Positions 6,117 through 17,321 are shown, counted from the stretch's first letter. The stretch: DNA of 64,000 nucleotides from F23-D06 sp963603365 (GCA_963603365.1 CAVCMI010000020.1:1-64000), one strand, 5' to 3'. The notes: generated by a model from the sequence alone, not told the origin. Numbers and translations are program-made.

Positions 6117-9100
6117 ATGGAACAAAGTTTCAATTTAAAAAAATCCTTGCCGTTCTTCGGCAAGGCAGCAGTTTTGGCAGCCCTCAGCCTGCTGCTGTGT
6201 GTAGGCATGCCTTGCGGCACGGTGCACGCACAATCTACATGTGTAGAAGACGCCTCGGCGCCACGCATGACGTACATTTTCCACAATGTTGACGGCACGG
6301 TGCTCTCTACGCAGATCGTGAAAAACAACGGCACGCTGCTGCAGCCCGCCTACAGCACGGGCGAGCATACGGTGTTTGACGGCTGGTACACCGCTGCCAC
6401 AGGCGGCAGCCAGTTCACCTCGTTCGGCACGCAGACGGTGACCGCCAACAGTACGGTGCACCTCTACGCACACACCCACAATGCCTATTATGTCTTTTTT
6501 CACGACCAGTACGGCCGCATCCGCAAAACCAAGAAAGCAGACAACGGCGCCACGGTTGATGCCACCGACGTCACTTTTATCACCGACCCGACCAGCGGCA
6601 TCTCCGGCTGGTACACCGCCAGTGACTATTCAGGCACGGCGGTGAATAGCGTTACCATCAGCAATGCTGACGTGCATCTCTATGCCAAGGTTGAGAACGG
6701 CTATTGGCTAACCTTCCACGAGCAGGGCGGTTCCTACACCAAGCCCGTGTTCTACAAGCCCTCAACGACAACATCAGCCCCCACCACCCCCCCCACCCGC
6801 CAAGGCTATACCTTTGCCGGCTGGTACACCGCTGCCATGGGCGGCACAGAATTCTCTTTCGGCAACGAACTGAACGCCAACACAGAACTGTACGCCCACT
6901 GGACCGCTCAAAGCGTCAATTATTTAGTGATACACTGGCAAGAGAATGCCGACGATGACGACTACTCCTACACGGAAAGCCAAACCCAAACCGGCACCAC
7001 AGGCAGCGCCACCAACGCCACCCGGAAATCCTACACCGGCTTTACCGCCGAAACCATCACCCAGCAGACTATCGCCGGCGACGGCTCCACCATTGTCAAT
7101 GTATATTATAAACGCAATACCTATACGCTTAAGTTCTATAGAGAAAGCGGATGGTGGCGAGAAGATGAAAGCATAAGAATCACTGCGAAGCATGGTGCAT
7201 ATATAGGCACTCGATGGCCCGAGAGCGTAACCGGCAGAAGTAAGGCGTGGTATGTAAATGAATCCACTTCTACCGCCCAAGTATTCTTGGAGATTATGCC
7301 TATGGAAGACAAAAGTTATTATGCAAAACAGAGTTGCAGCGGCAGTTCTTCAACTTGTTATGCCTACTATAGGGTAATGCCGATAGGAGGAACGAATACA
7401 AGTCAAGCATCCAGTTATACCGTACTGCACCACACAGACTATGATTGCGGCAGCGGATACAAAGTGACGGCAGAAGACCGTTATCCATTAAGGGGGTTTA
7501 CGGTAAAAACTTCACTCAGTCCAAGTAATGGTGATAGATATTGCGGTAAATCGTTTTACTATACTCGCAACCGTTACAGTCTTACATATTATAATGGAAA
7601 TGTCATAGCCGGCTCGGTACAATACGAGTATGAGGCTTCCCTTTCCGGGGCGGGCAGTTACGTGCCGCCGCGCCCTGCGGGCATGGATGCGAACTACGAG
7701 TTCCAGGGCTGGTACAAAGACCCCGCAGGCACGCAGTCCATCGACTTCAGCAGCATGACAATGCCTGCCGGCAACCTGATTGTGTATGCCAAGTGGACGG
7801 CCCCTCAACGTAAGGTGACTGCCTACATCACCATCGAGGGTTCAGGCAGTCCCACTGTATATGATGTCGACTACGGCGACAAGATTGACGAGAGCGCGAT
7901 GCCTGGCATCACTTGCCCTGCCAATACGGAATGGTATGGCTGGGTGGTGCGCAAGGGCACGCCGCCCAACTATGAGTACGACCTTTTCAGCTTCAACGAG
8001 CGCATCTTTGAGAACGTGACCCTCTATCCTTACTGCCTCTCCAATGCCCAATACACCATGCGTTATGACGTGAACGGCGGCACCGGCACCGTGACAGACG
8101 CTACGCAATATATGGCAGGCGGCGGCGCACCGGTGCTCGCCTTTACAGCCACTGCTCCTGCGGGCAAGCAGTTTATCTGCTGGAACACCGCTTCCGACCG
8201 CTCCGGCACCGACATCTACGCCGGCGACCTGTTTTACATCCATGACAGCGACGCCGACAACAAGCTCTATGCCGTATATGGCGGATCCTCTGCCAATGTG
8301 ACGCTCACCTACGACGGCAACGGCGCCACGCCGCCTGCCGCCGTCACCCTGCCCGCCAACGGCACGGCTGTGTTGCCCACGCTCACCTGGGCCGGCTACG
8401 ACTTTTTAGGCTGGAGCACAAGCAGCACGGCAACCGCCGCCGAGTATGCCGCCGGAACCACGCTGGCCGTAACCTGCGACGTGACGCTCTATGCCGTCTG
8501 GAAACGCCAGATTGTCATCCACGACCGCACCGCCGTCATCTGTACGGGCGAGACCGCCACGATAGACATGACCCCGGCTGCCGACGAACTGATCCCCGCA
8601 GGCGTCACCTACACTTGGGCACGCCCCGTCGTCAGTCCGGACAACGGCACGGTGAGCGGCGCCGGTCTTGCCCCCTCTCCAACTGGCGGCGCCGCCACGA
8701 TGGCCTTTGCACTCAGCAACAGCGGCACTGCACCGGCAACGGCAACCTACACCGTAACGCCGCACCTCGGCGACGGCACGGGCAGCACCTTTACGGTAAC
8801 GGTAACGGTGAACCCTGCCACCACGCCAGCATTTGCTTCGCTTGAAACAAACTATTGCTATAATGCCACCGGCACCGTCACCCTGCCCGCCAACAGCAGC
8901 GTGCAGACCTACGTGTCGGGCAGCACAACCCAACAGACCCTTACGGGCACGTGGGTCCCGTCTTCTTTCAACCTGAACAACAACACTACGGAAAACCTGA
9001 CCGTAAATGCCACTTTCACCCCGACGGCCGGCCAGTGCGCCGTCACCCTCAACAAGTCTTTCACCATATATCCTCAGGTGAACGCCGGAACAATTGCCGC

Positions 9101-12100
9101 AGACGTGACAAGTTGCTACTACATAGATGACGAAGGCAATCGTCATGACATCAACATCCCTCAACTCCTCAGCACGCAGGATGCCACGGGTGGCGCACCC
9201 GGCGGCACCTACTCCTGGACTATGACCACAGGAACCGGCGGCACGCCGACCACCATTCCAGAAGCCAACAACAACACCTACACGCCCGGAACACTCGCAG
9301 ACGGAAGCTACTACTTTGCCCGCGTCTATAACAACGCTTGCGGCAACCAAAGCTCCAATGCCATAAACGTGATATCCGCAGGGGAGATTATTCCGGGTTC
9401 CATCTGCACCACTGCCGGGGACTGCGACCTGGTCATCTGTTCCAACGGCGCGCTCGGCGGCACACTGACGGCCAATCCGTCCGTGTCGGAACACGTAGGC
9501 AATGCTTACAGTATTGTATGGCAGTACCGGGTATCTGACGACAACGGGTCCAATTGGGGAGCCTGGACGGATATGACTTCTGACTACGGCACGCCCTCCG
9601 GAACCAACAATAAAACGCTCACGCTGCCGTCAACCATGTCCAATACAGGCTGCGTGGACAAGTTGGTGCAATACCGGTATAATTTTACCTACACAAATTG
9701 TGACAAGGTGCTCCCCTCTAACGACCACGTTATGCTCACCGTACATCCTAACCCTCAGTTCACCGTCACGGTGCCGACAGGCGACGACCAGCTCTGCTCG
9801 CACCTCGAGGAATACATCGTAAGTGCCAAGGCTACTTGCACAGGTGCAGCCTACAATTACACCTGGACCGGTGCCACCGCAAGTACGGCAGATGTTGCCC
9901 AAGCCAGCATTGCCAACGCCAACCGCGCCAACTGCGGGACAGAATATACCGTCACCGTCACCGCTCAAACCACTGACGGTTGCGAAACAGCCCAGACGGC
10001 CTCTTTCACTACCAAAGACCAGACCGTACCCACATTCACCGTTCCCGCTGACGTCACCCTCGCGATGAATGCAAACTGCACCTACGATGCCGATCCTGAA
10101 AAGACGGGCAAGGTAACCGTCACGGACGATGCCTGCAAGTGGGGAGACATCACCGCTGCCTACACAGACACTCCGACCGAAATCTGGAATCCCTGCCCGA
10201 CCGTGTCCATTGCCAGAAGCTGGACAGTGACGGACGGCTGCGGCAACACGTCAGCCGCTCGGGTGCAGACCATCACCTTTACCGACCAGACCGCTCCGGC
10301 GCTCGCTGCCGGCAAGACCTTCCCGGCCGACGTGAACAATATCAACGCATGCTCTTTTGAGGCTGCCAAAACTGCCGGCTTGATTACGGTGCCCGCCACC
10401 GGAACCATCAAGGCGCTCTATGAGGACGGCTGCAGCCGCAATAACCTCACCTGCACCAGCACTACACGCGAAGCCGCCGGCAACACCACCTGCAACTGGA
10501 CTGTTTACGTGGACTATTCCATCAAGGACGCTTGCGGCAATGAGACCGTAGCCACCCGTACTTACAAAGGCGGCGACAAGACCGCACCCGTACTCATCTC
10601 CGGACAGACATTCCCCGCAGACCAGGCCAATATGACAGCCTGCTTCAACGCATTGCCTGACGGGCCCGCTGCCAATGACATCAAGGCGCTCTATGAGGAC
10701 TGCAGCGGCGTTTCCGTAGACAGAATCCAAAACGCCAGCGGCAGCAGTTGCTCCTGGACAGAGAAGTTCACCTATACCATCAAGGACGGCTGCAACAACA
10801 GCACCACTAAAGTGCTCACCTACACCGGCACGATGGGCGACGGCATCACCTTCACGGACGGCACCAATGCCAAGACCGTGACCTGTCCTGCCGAAGCCAA
10901 CGTCCAGCCGCATACCCTCACCCCAAGCGTCATGCCGACGGTGAAAGACGCCTGCGGCACCACCCTCAACTATACGGGCGTGACAAACAGTGATGCCGTT
11001 GCTTGCGAAGGCACACGCACCTATACCTATACTTATACCGACTGTGCCGGCCATACCGCTGACTGGACATTCACCTATACGGTAGACAGAACCACCGCCG
11101 TTCCGACAGTGGAAACGGACGTCACCAAGAACGTTGAGTGTATCGGCGATGCCACAGCACCTTCCGCAGTGCCCACTGCCACCAGCAGTTGCGGCGAAAC
11201 GCTGAACGGCACGCTCAAGAGCACGGTTGACAATCCCTCGCCGCTGACCTGCAACGGAACAAGAACTTACACCTACGAATACAAAGACTGCGCCGGCAAC
11301 ACTGCCGAATGGCATTACGTTTACAACATCGGTCACGATAAAAAGCCGAGCATTGCCGCCAGCATCACCAGCAAGAAAGCCAACGTGGCCGCATGTGTAT
11401 TCACCGTTCCTGATGTCATCACAGACAACGTCACCGCCTCGGCTTACTGTTCCGACGGATCCATTGTTGAATTGTCACAGAGCCCTGCTGCCGGCGATGT
11501 CATCACGGCGACTGCCAGCGTGACGGTGACAGCCAAAGACAACTGCGGCAGAACAAACACCATAGAGGTACAGGTTACCGTTCCGGACAACTTTACCGCT
11601 GTCATTTCCAGCACGCAGAAAGAGACCTGTGCCGGCAACAACGGCACGGCTACCGTCACCGTCACGGGAGGAACCACACCGTTCAGCTACGTTTGGAACA
11701 CCACGCCGGAACAGGCTACAATTGGTACTACAAGCACAACCAATACCGCAACGGGGCTTGCCCACGGCATCAACTATACCGTCACCGTCACCGACGCTGA
11801 CGGCTGCAGCAAGACCGCAACTACACAGGTTGAGCTTAACAACGACCTTGTAATCAGCAACTACACTCGTGAGAAACCCGTCTGCCACGGCGGCTCATTC
11901 GACATAGTACCCACCGCAACCGGTGGCACGGGCACGGTGACCTACACTTGGGCAGTACCCGCAAGCACCAGCACACAAGTGAGCGGCAACGCCGGCACCG
12001 ACCAGAGCAGCATCCACGACGAGAACCTGACTAACACCACCGGCGTGAGCCAGACCCTTACCTACACCGTGACCGCCACCAGCGGCGTCTGCACCAGCAC

Positions 12101-15100
12101 AGGATTTGCAGTGCCCATCGCCGTTGCCATCACCGTGAACCCGGCCATAAGCATCACCGCCCCCGACTACGGTCCTCTTTGCTCAAACATCGGCAACGTC
12201 AACATTACGCCGACATTCAGCGGCATGGTGAACAACTACAACACCAAGTGGACCTTCAACGGTGCAACATTCACGCACAACAATGTGGCTGCCGGCACCA
12301 ATGACGCGCTGACCGTCACCATCCCTGCCACACCCGTGAAGGCAACCTATCATTACACCGTAGAGGTAACCGATGACGCTGACGGCTGTTCCGGCAGCCA
12401 AGTGGGAGGCGACATCACCATAGAGGTGCCCGCATGGACTGTGGCAGCAGACAGCACCTTGGGGGTACAGTGCGTATCCGAAGCTGTCGAAAAGACCATG
12501 GCAACCGTGAAAGACGGCTGCGGCCGCACATTGACACCCGCCGTGGCCCTGACCAAGAACACCGTCACGAGCGACTGCGAGGGAACTGTCGAATATACCT
12601 ATACATATAATGACCAAGCCGGAACAGCGGCTTCCGTCAAGACCCGCAAACTCATCTATACTGTAGTGCACAACGACAATCCAGTCGTCCAGTCGGATGG
12701 CTATGCCACCGCCAAGACCGTCAACTGCATTGACGACGTGACGGCACCTGAAGCCACTGCCGTGCCTAAGGCCAAGGATGTCTGCGGCAACGTACTCGAA
12801 GCCACGCTCAAGAGCACGGTTGACAATCCCTCGCCGCTGACCTGCAACGGAACAAGAACTTACACCTACGAATACAAAGACTGCGCCGGCAAGACTGCCA
12901 CATGGGCTTACACCGTAACGCTGAATGAGAACAGCACGCCGGTGATTGAGGATTTCACCATCGAGAACACCAAAGCCAATGTTACAGCATGTGTCTATAC
13001 CGTACCCGACTATACCGCACAGGTCAGGGCAAAATCCTCGGATGCCTGCACGGCACGTGAAGATTTGACCGTCACACAGAGCCCTGCTGCCGGCACCACG
13101 ATTACCGGCAACACAGAAGTGACCATTACCGTGACCGACAAGTGCGGGCATTCTGCCACCAAGACTGTCAACGTAACCATACCCGAGCGCCTACAGCTCG
13201 CCGTCAACAGCTACGGCAGCCGTTGCTACGGGGTGGACGACGGCTTCATCAACCTCACCGTCAAAAAAGGCACGCCCGGTTACACGCTCACATACACCAG
13301 TGCAGCAGCCTCGGGCAGCCTGCCTTTGACCCACAATCCGACAACGGTCAGCATCGAAAACCTGCCTGACGGCGCCTACACCCTTACCGTCAAAGATGCC
13401 GACGGCTGTGAAGTGACCACAAGTTCTCCCGTCACCATCGAGCAGATCAGCGAGACTCTCACCGTCACGGCCAACAGCAACAGCAAAGTCTATGACGGCA
13501 CTGTGCTCGCCGACGGGGGCTACACCGTCACTTTCGGCACGGAAACCTACAGTGTCAGTGCGGGCAACAGCGCCACCCTTGCTAACGGCGACATAGTGAC
13601 CGCAACCGTCAGCGGCACGCAGACCGTAAGGGGCAGTTCTGACAACACAGTCGCCAGTTACACCGTAACCCGCAGCGGCGCTGACATCACCTGCTACTAC
13701 AACACTGTTCCCACAAAGGGTACGCTCGAGGTAACCCCGCGCGCCATCACCCTCACCGCAGGTTCTGTAACCAAAGAGTACGACGGATATGAACATAGCT
13801 GGAGCGAGGCCGTGCCTACTTACACCATCAGTGCCGGCACCCTTGCCAGTGGCGAAAGCATCTCCGACATCACCATCACAGGTTCACGCACCTTGGTAGG
13901 CACTACCCCGACCGACATCACCCCTAACAGCGTTGTCATCATGAAAGGCACTGAGAACATGACCGCTAACTACGATATCACCCTCTTGCCCGGCAATGTC
14001 ACCATCACCGAACGTACTGAGAAGTACCCCATCACTGTCACGGCCAACAGCAAGACGGTGACTTATGACGGCACTGAACAGAGCGTCTCGGGATTCCAGA
14101 CACTCACATTCGTAGTGAATGGCAAGATCTACAAAGTTGAGGGCTTGACCGCCACCGCAACAGGTACCGATGTCAACTCCTACACCTCTTTCGTAACAGG
14201 AACAGCCATCGTTCGTGACGAGAACAACAACAACGTGACCAGCCAGTTCAATGTCCAGACCACCAACGGCATTCTCACCATCAACAAGAAAGACTTGGCG
14301 ATCCGTGTCGTTGACGAAAAGATGTACGACAAAGAAAGGTTAGAGAACCTCTATACCCAAACGGGCAAAGTCACTGCCACGGGCCTTGTGGCGGGCGACG
14401 TGCTTACTGCCGGCAAGGTGTCCACCACGGGCGCACAGGTAGGCACGTACACCTATGCAGCGGGGACTTCTGTAATCACCGAAGCCTTTGCCACCCAAAA
14501 AGGCATCAGCAACTATAACGTCACTTACGACTTCTTGCAGACCATCAATGCCAACACCAACGCCATCGTCATCGCCTCCGGCAGCAACAGCTGGAAGTAC
14601 GACGGCGCTGCACACAGCGAAGAGACCTACACCGTGACCTACAACGGCACGGCAGTGGCGGCCGACGCCACGGGCAAGGTCTTCACGCTGCCCACCGGCG
14701 ACAAGGTGTTCGTCAGCGCTCCCGCCAGCATCACGCACGTGAGCGAGAATGCTGCCAACAACAACACCTACAACTATGTGTTGGAGAACGCCTCCAACTA
14801 CACGAGCGTGACGGCCAACTACGGCGCCATCGCTGTGACATGCCGCAGCGTGGACATCACCTCGAGAGACTCCTCCAAGGTGTATGACGGCACCGCCCTG
14901 ACCAACCACAAGGTGAACGTGACGGGCGACGGCTTCATCGGCGGCGAGGGCGCGACCTACAGCTACACGGGCACGATCACCGATGTAGGACAGACCGCCA
15001 ACACGTTCAGCTACACGCTCAATGCGGGCACGCAAGCAACCGACTACTGCATCACGCCGATTATGGGCGAGTTGAAGGTGACCCCGGTAACCGATGAGGT

Positions 15101-17321
15101 TGTCGTGACCATCAAGGGACACAAAGGCGAGTTCTGCTATGACAGCCACAGCCACACCGTCCACGGCTACGACGTCACCATCACCGACGCACTGGGCATC
15201 TACACCAAGTCTGACTTCAGCTTCAGCGGCGATTCTATAATTACCAAGACGCTCGTAGGCGATTACTACATGAACCTGCAGCCGGGACAGTTCACCAACC
15301 TGAACCCGAATTTCGGCAACGTGAAATTCGTTGTGACGGACGGCAGAATGATAATCTGGAACACGCTCACCATCACCAACGTAAGTGTCACTGACGTAAC
15401 CTGCAACGGAGCAAACGACGGTAAGGCCACCATTACGGTGACAGGCGGCAAAGAGGATGTGAACCCGAGATATTCATTCACACTTGACGCCATGCCCGCC
15501 GTTGGCAGCAATTCCCCATATGAAATCTCCGCCCTTGTGCCAGGTACGCACACCATTGCGGTGAGCGACGCACTGGGATGCTCCGCAAGCCAAAACTTCA
15601 CTGTCAGCCAGCCTGAGGTGCTGACCGCGACGCTGACCACACCGGCAGACCTCTGTCCGAACCGCAGCAGCTACGCTGTCAGCGTGACCGCTGCAGGCGG
15701 CAATGGCGGCTACCACTATGTGTGGAGCAACGACGCAACCGCCATCGACGCCTCCGCCACTACGGTGAACAAGCAGGGCACCAACGACTGCGGCCACACC
15801 TACAACGTGACTGTGAAAGTAACGGACAGCAAGGGCTGCACCGTGACCGAGAATGCCACATTCAAGGTGGAAGACAATGAAGCCCCTGACTTCACAGTGT
15901 CGGCAGACAAGCGCATCTGCTACACCGAAAGCAGACTGCCTGAACACACGGGAGAGCCCACAAACCTCACCGACAACTGCACGGCAGCCTCCGGCCTCAC
16001 TGTGACTTATACCGATGTTGCAACCCATTCCGCAACAAGCGTCAGCACTATTGCGAGGACATGGAAAGTGGCAGACCTTTGCGGCAATGTGACCAACAAG
16101 GTACAGACCATTTATGTTATGCCGGAGGTGGTGATGGACGCTATAACCGACCAGACGATCTGCACGGGCGAGAGTTCCACAGCGGTACACTTCAGCAGCA
16201 TCATCACAGACGGCACGATGACCTACGCATGGACCAACAGCGACACGCGCATCGGTCTTGCTGCCAGCGGCAACGGAGACATCGCTCCCTTTACGGCCGC
16301 CAACCCGACATTAGCAGACCTCACTGCCACAGTGACGGTTATTCCAACTTACACCAACGGCTCGACCGTCTGCATAGGCAACAGCCGCAGTTTCAGCATC
16401 AAGGTTCGCCCGTCAATCATAACGCCCGGTGCGTTCGACCTTACTTGCCCGCCTGACATCACGCTGACACTCGACTACGGCGAGTGCGGCAGGCACATCG
16501 ATATCGGCACACCTGTAATCGAAAACCACATGAGCGGCATGACGGTAGTCATCACCAACGATGCCCCCGCAGACGGTATCTTCTCTGAAGGCACGACCAC
16601 CGTGACTTGGAAGGCCACGGACGAGTGCGGCGCATCGCTCACCTGCACGCAACAGATAACAGTCAATTACCCGCCGTGCGGCACGCCGGCAGACTCTGTG
16701 GCTGACGCCAACGGCTACAAATACTCTTCCGTACGCATCGGCTGCAACTGCTGGACCGGCGAGAACCTGCGCACCACCACCTACATGGACCCGACAACAT
16801 GCACAGCAGGCGCGCCAGTAGCAGAATACCGCTCCTATATGGACAGCGATTCCTTGGAGGCTATCTACGGCAAACTCTACACTTGGTACTCAGCCGTGAA
16901 CGTGCCCGAGGGCAACAACTCGGCAACGCCGGCAACACAGACCACGCCAAGCGGTGCCACCTACGTGCAGGGCATCTGCCCATGCGGCTGGGCCATGCCG
17001 ATACCTGAGGAGTACCTCGACATGCTGATGCACAGCGGCGGCACAGTACACGCCAAGGAGGCCGACAGCCGCTACTGGCTGCCCGGCACCGAAGGCCAGG
17101 CTCCGCTCAGCGGCTTCGACGCCCGCGGCGCCGGCTACTGGGACGCTTCTACTCAACGCTACCTCAACCTGATGGGACAGACTAACTTCTGGACGGCAAC
17201 TTCAGGCGAAAACGCCACTGCGGCCAAGTCGGTAGAGATAAATTATTATTGCGAAGACGGCATCGTCAAAGACCTCAACAAGGGTCTTGGACTGAGCATT
17301 CGTTGTATCCGCAAGAAATAA
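6117..17321 (+). CDS. Giant secreted multidomain protein (InlB-B, PKD-like, HYR, SprB and MBG-type repeats) ending in FISUMP
   Basis: 3734 residues, one uninterrupted frame. The signal peptide covers residues 1-38 (cleavage near VHA-QS). Listeria/Bacteroides (InlB B) repeats with the F.GWYT/YAKW pattern occupy about 50-270, 485-562 and 725-797, with a MucBP-like segment at about 268-342. PKD-like segments lie near 800-905 and 1930-2015. A long run of cysteine-paired HYR/Ig-like repeats covers about 1290-2360. SprB-type repeats (CNGANDGKATITVTGG style) lie near 1830-1910, 2360-2445 and 3082-3180. Seven MBG-like repeats with a Y-D-G/K core fill about 2450-3060. A HYR domain and a FISUMP domain (about 3522-3734, ending GLGLSIRCIRKK) close it. 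I see no T9SS sorting domain. A surface adhesin or matrix protein is the likely role, by inference only. Confidence 0.85.
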   Translation: MEQSFNLKKSLPFFGKAAVLAALSLLLCVGMPCGTVHAQSTCVEDASAPRMTYIFHNVDGTVLSTQIVKNNGTLLQPAYSTGEHTVFDGWYTAATGGSQFTSFGTQTVTANSTVHLYAHTHNAYYVFFHDQYGRIRKTKKADNGATVDATDVTFITDPTSGISGWYTASDYSGTAVNSVTISNADVHLYAKVENGYWLTFHEQGGSYTKPVFYKPSTTTSAPTTPPTRQGYTFAGWYTAAMGGTEFSFGNELNANTELYAHWTAQSVNYLVIHWQENADDDDYSYTESQTQTGTTGSATNATRKSYTGFTAETITQQTIAGDGSTIVNVYYKRNTYTLKFYRESGWWREDESIRITAKHGAYIGTRWPESVTGRSKAWYVNESTSTAQVFLEIMPMEDKSYYAKQSCSGSSSTCYAYYRVMPIGGTNTSQASSYTVLHHTDYDCGSGYKVTAEDRYPLRGFTVKTSLSPSNGDRYCGKSFYYTRNRYSLTYYNGNVIAGSVQYEYEASLSGAGSYVPPRPAGMDANYEFQGWYKDPAGTQSIDFSSMTMPAGNLIVYAKWTAPQRKVTAYITIEGSGSPTVYDVDYGDKIDESAMPGITCPANTEWYGWVVRKGTPPNYEYDLFSFNERIFENVTLYPYCLSNAQYTMRYDVNGGTGTVTDATQYMAGGGAPVLAFTATAPAGKQFICWNTASDRSGTDIYAGDLFYIHDSDADNKLYAVYGGSSANVTLTYDGNGATPPAAVTLPANGTAVLPTLTWAGYDFLGWSTSSTATAAEYAAGTTLAVTCDVTLYAVWKRQIVIHDRTAVICTGETATIDMTPAADELIPAGVTYTWARPVVSPDNGTVSGAGLAPSPTGGAATMAFALSNSGTAPATATYTVTPHLGDGTGSTFTVTVTVNPATTPAFASLETNYCYNATGTVTLPANSSVQTYVSGSTTQQTLTGTWVPSSFNLNNNTTENLTVNATFTPTAGQCAVTLNKSFTIYPQVNAGTIAADVTSCYYIDDEGNRHDINIPQLLSTQDATGGAPGGTYSWTMTTGTGGTPTTIPEANNNTYTPGTLADGSYYFARVYNNACGNQSSNAINVISAGEIIPGSICTTAGDCDLVICSNGALGGTLTANPSVSEHVGNAYSIVWQYRVSDDNGSNWGAWTDMTSDYGTPSGTNNKTLTLPSTMSNTGCVDKLVQYRYNFTYTNCDKVLPSNDHVMLTVHPNPQFTVTVPTGDDQLCSHLEEYIVSAKATCTGAAYNYTWTGATASTADVAQASIANANRANCGTEYTVTVTAQTTDGCETAQTASFTTKDQTVPTFTVPADVTLAMNANCTYDADPEKTGKVTVTDDACKWGDITAAYTDTPTEIWNPCPTVSIARSWTVTDGCGNTSAARVQTITFTDQTAPALAAGKTFPADVNNINACSFEAAKTAGLITVPATGTIKALYEDGCSRNNLTCTSTTREAAGNTTCNWTVYVDYSIKDACGNETVATRTYKGGDKTAPVLISGQTFPADQANMTACFNALPDGPAANDIKALYEDCSGVSVDRIQNASGSSCSWTEKFTYTIKDGCNNSTTKVLTYTGTMGDGITFTDGTNAKTVTCPAEANVQPHTLTPSVMPTVKDACGTTLNYTGVTNSDAVACEGTRTYTYTYTDCAGHTADWTFTYTVDRTTAVPTVETDVTKNVECIGDATAPSAVPTATSSCGETLNGTLKSTVDNPSPLTCNGTRTYTYEYKDCAGNTAEWHYVYNIGHDKKPSIAASITSKKANVAACVFTVPDVITDNVTASAYCSDGSIVELSQSPAAGDVITATASVTVTAKDNCGRTNTIEVQVTVPDNFTAVISSTQKETCAGNNGTATVTVTGGTTPFSYVWNTTPEQATIGTTSTTNTATGLAHGINYTVTVTDADGCSKTATTQVELNNDLVISNYTREKPVCHGGSFDIVPTATGGTGTVTYTWAVPASTSTQVSGNAGTDQSSIHDENLTNTTGVSQTLTYTVTATSGVCTSTGFAVPIAVAITVNPAISITAPDYGPLCSNIGNVNITPTFSGMVNNYNTKWTFNGATFTHNNVAAGTNDALTVTIPATPVKATYHYTVEVTDDADGCSGSQVGGDITIEVPAWTVAADSTLGVQCVSEAVEKTMATVKDGCGRTLTPAVALTKNTVTSDCEGTVEYTYTYNDQAGTAASVKTRKLIYTVVHNDNPVVQSDGYATAKTVNCIDDVTAPEATAVPKAKDVCGNVLEATLKSTVDNPSPLTCNGTRTYTYEYKDCAGKTATWAYTVTLNENSTPVIEDFTIENTKANVTACVYTVPDYTAQVRAKSSDACTAREDLTVTQSPAAGTTITGNTEVTITVTDKCGHSATKTVNVTIPERLQLAVNSYGSRCYGVDDGFINLTVKKGTPGYTLTYTSAAASGSLPLTHNPTTVSIENLPDGAYTLTVKDADGCEVTTSSPVTIEQISETLTVTANSNSKVYDGTVLADGGYTVTFGTETYSVSAGNSATLANGDIVTATVSGTQTVRGSSDNTVASYTVTRSGADITCYYNTVPTKGTLEVTPRAITLTAGSVTKEYDGYEHSWSEAVPTYTISAGTLASGESISDITITGSRTLVGTTPTDITPNSVVIMKGTENMTANYDITLLPGNVTITERTEKYPITVTANSKTVTYDGTEQSVSGFQTLTFVVNGKIYKVEGLTATATGTDVNSYTSFVTGTAIVRDENNNNVTSQFNVQTTNGILTINKKDLAIRVVDEKMYDKERLENLYTQTGKVTATGLVAGDVLTAGKVSTTGAQVGTYTYAAGTSVITEAFATQKGISNYNVTYDFLQTINANTNAIVIASGSNSWKYDGAAHSEETYTVTYNGTAVAADATGKVFTLPTGDKVFVSAPASITHVSENAANNNTYNYVLENASNYTSVTANYGAIAVTCRSVDITSRDSSKVYDGTALTNHKVNVTGDGFIGGEGATYSYTGTITDVGQTANTFSYTLNAGTQATDYCITPIMGELKVTPVTDEVVVTIKGHKGEFCYDSHSHTVHGYDVTITDALGIYTKSDFSFSGDSIITKTLVGDYYMNLQPGQFTNLNPNFGNVKFVVTDGRMIIWNTLTITNVSVTDVTCNGANDGKATITVTGGKEDVNPRYSFTLDAMPAVGSNSPYEISALVPGTHTIAVSDALGCSASQNFTVSQPEVLTATLTTPADLCPNRSSYAVSVTAAGGNGGYHYVWSNDATAIDASATTVNKQGTNDCGHTYNVTVKVTDSKGCTVTENATFKVEDNEAPDFTVSADKRICYTESRLPEHTGEPTNLTDNCTAASGLTVTYTDVATHSATSVSTIARTWKVADLCGNVTNKVQTIYVMPEVVMDAITDQTICTGESSTAVHFSSIITDGTMTYAWTNSDTRIGLAASGNGDIAPFTAANPTLADLTATVTVIPTYTNGSTVCIGNSRSFSIKVRPSIITPGAFDLTCPPDITLTLDYGECGRHIDIGTPVIENHMSGMTVVITNDAPADGIFSEGTTTVTWKATDECGASLTCTQQITVNYPPCGTPADSVADANGYKYSSVRIGCNCWTGENLRTTTYMDPTTCTAGAPVAEYRSYMDSDSLEAIYGKLYTWYSAVNVPEGNNSATPATQTTPSGATYVQGICPCGWAMPIPEEYLDMLMHSGGTVHAKEADSRYWLPGTEGQAPLSGFDARGAGYWDASTQRYLNLMGQTNFWTATSGENATAAKSVEINYYCEDGIVKDLNKGLGLSIRCIRKK
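11210..11299 (+). repeat. 90-nt exact repeat inside the 3734-residue gene, copy 1
   Basis: Identical to 12803-12892 at every base, in the same frame, 1593 bp apart. It encodes the TLKSTVDNPSPLTCNGTRTY segment and the following residues of two HYR-like modules. The flanking modules remain similar at protein level (for example SQSPAAG and TQSPAAG, 1599 bp apart). Confidence 0.95.
12803..12892 (+). repeat. 90-nt exact repeat inside the 3734-residue gene, copy 2
   Basis: Second copy of the block at 11210-11299. Exact identity inside otherwise diverged modules points to recent gene conversion or duplication. Confidence 0.95.
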
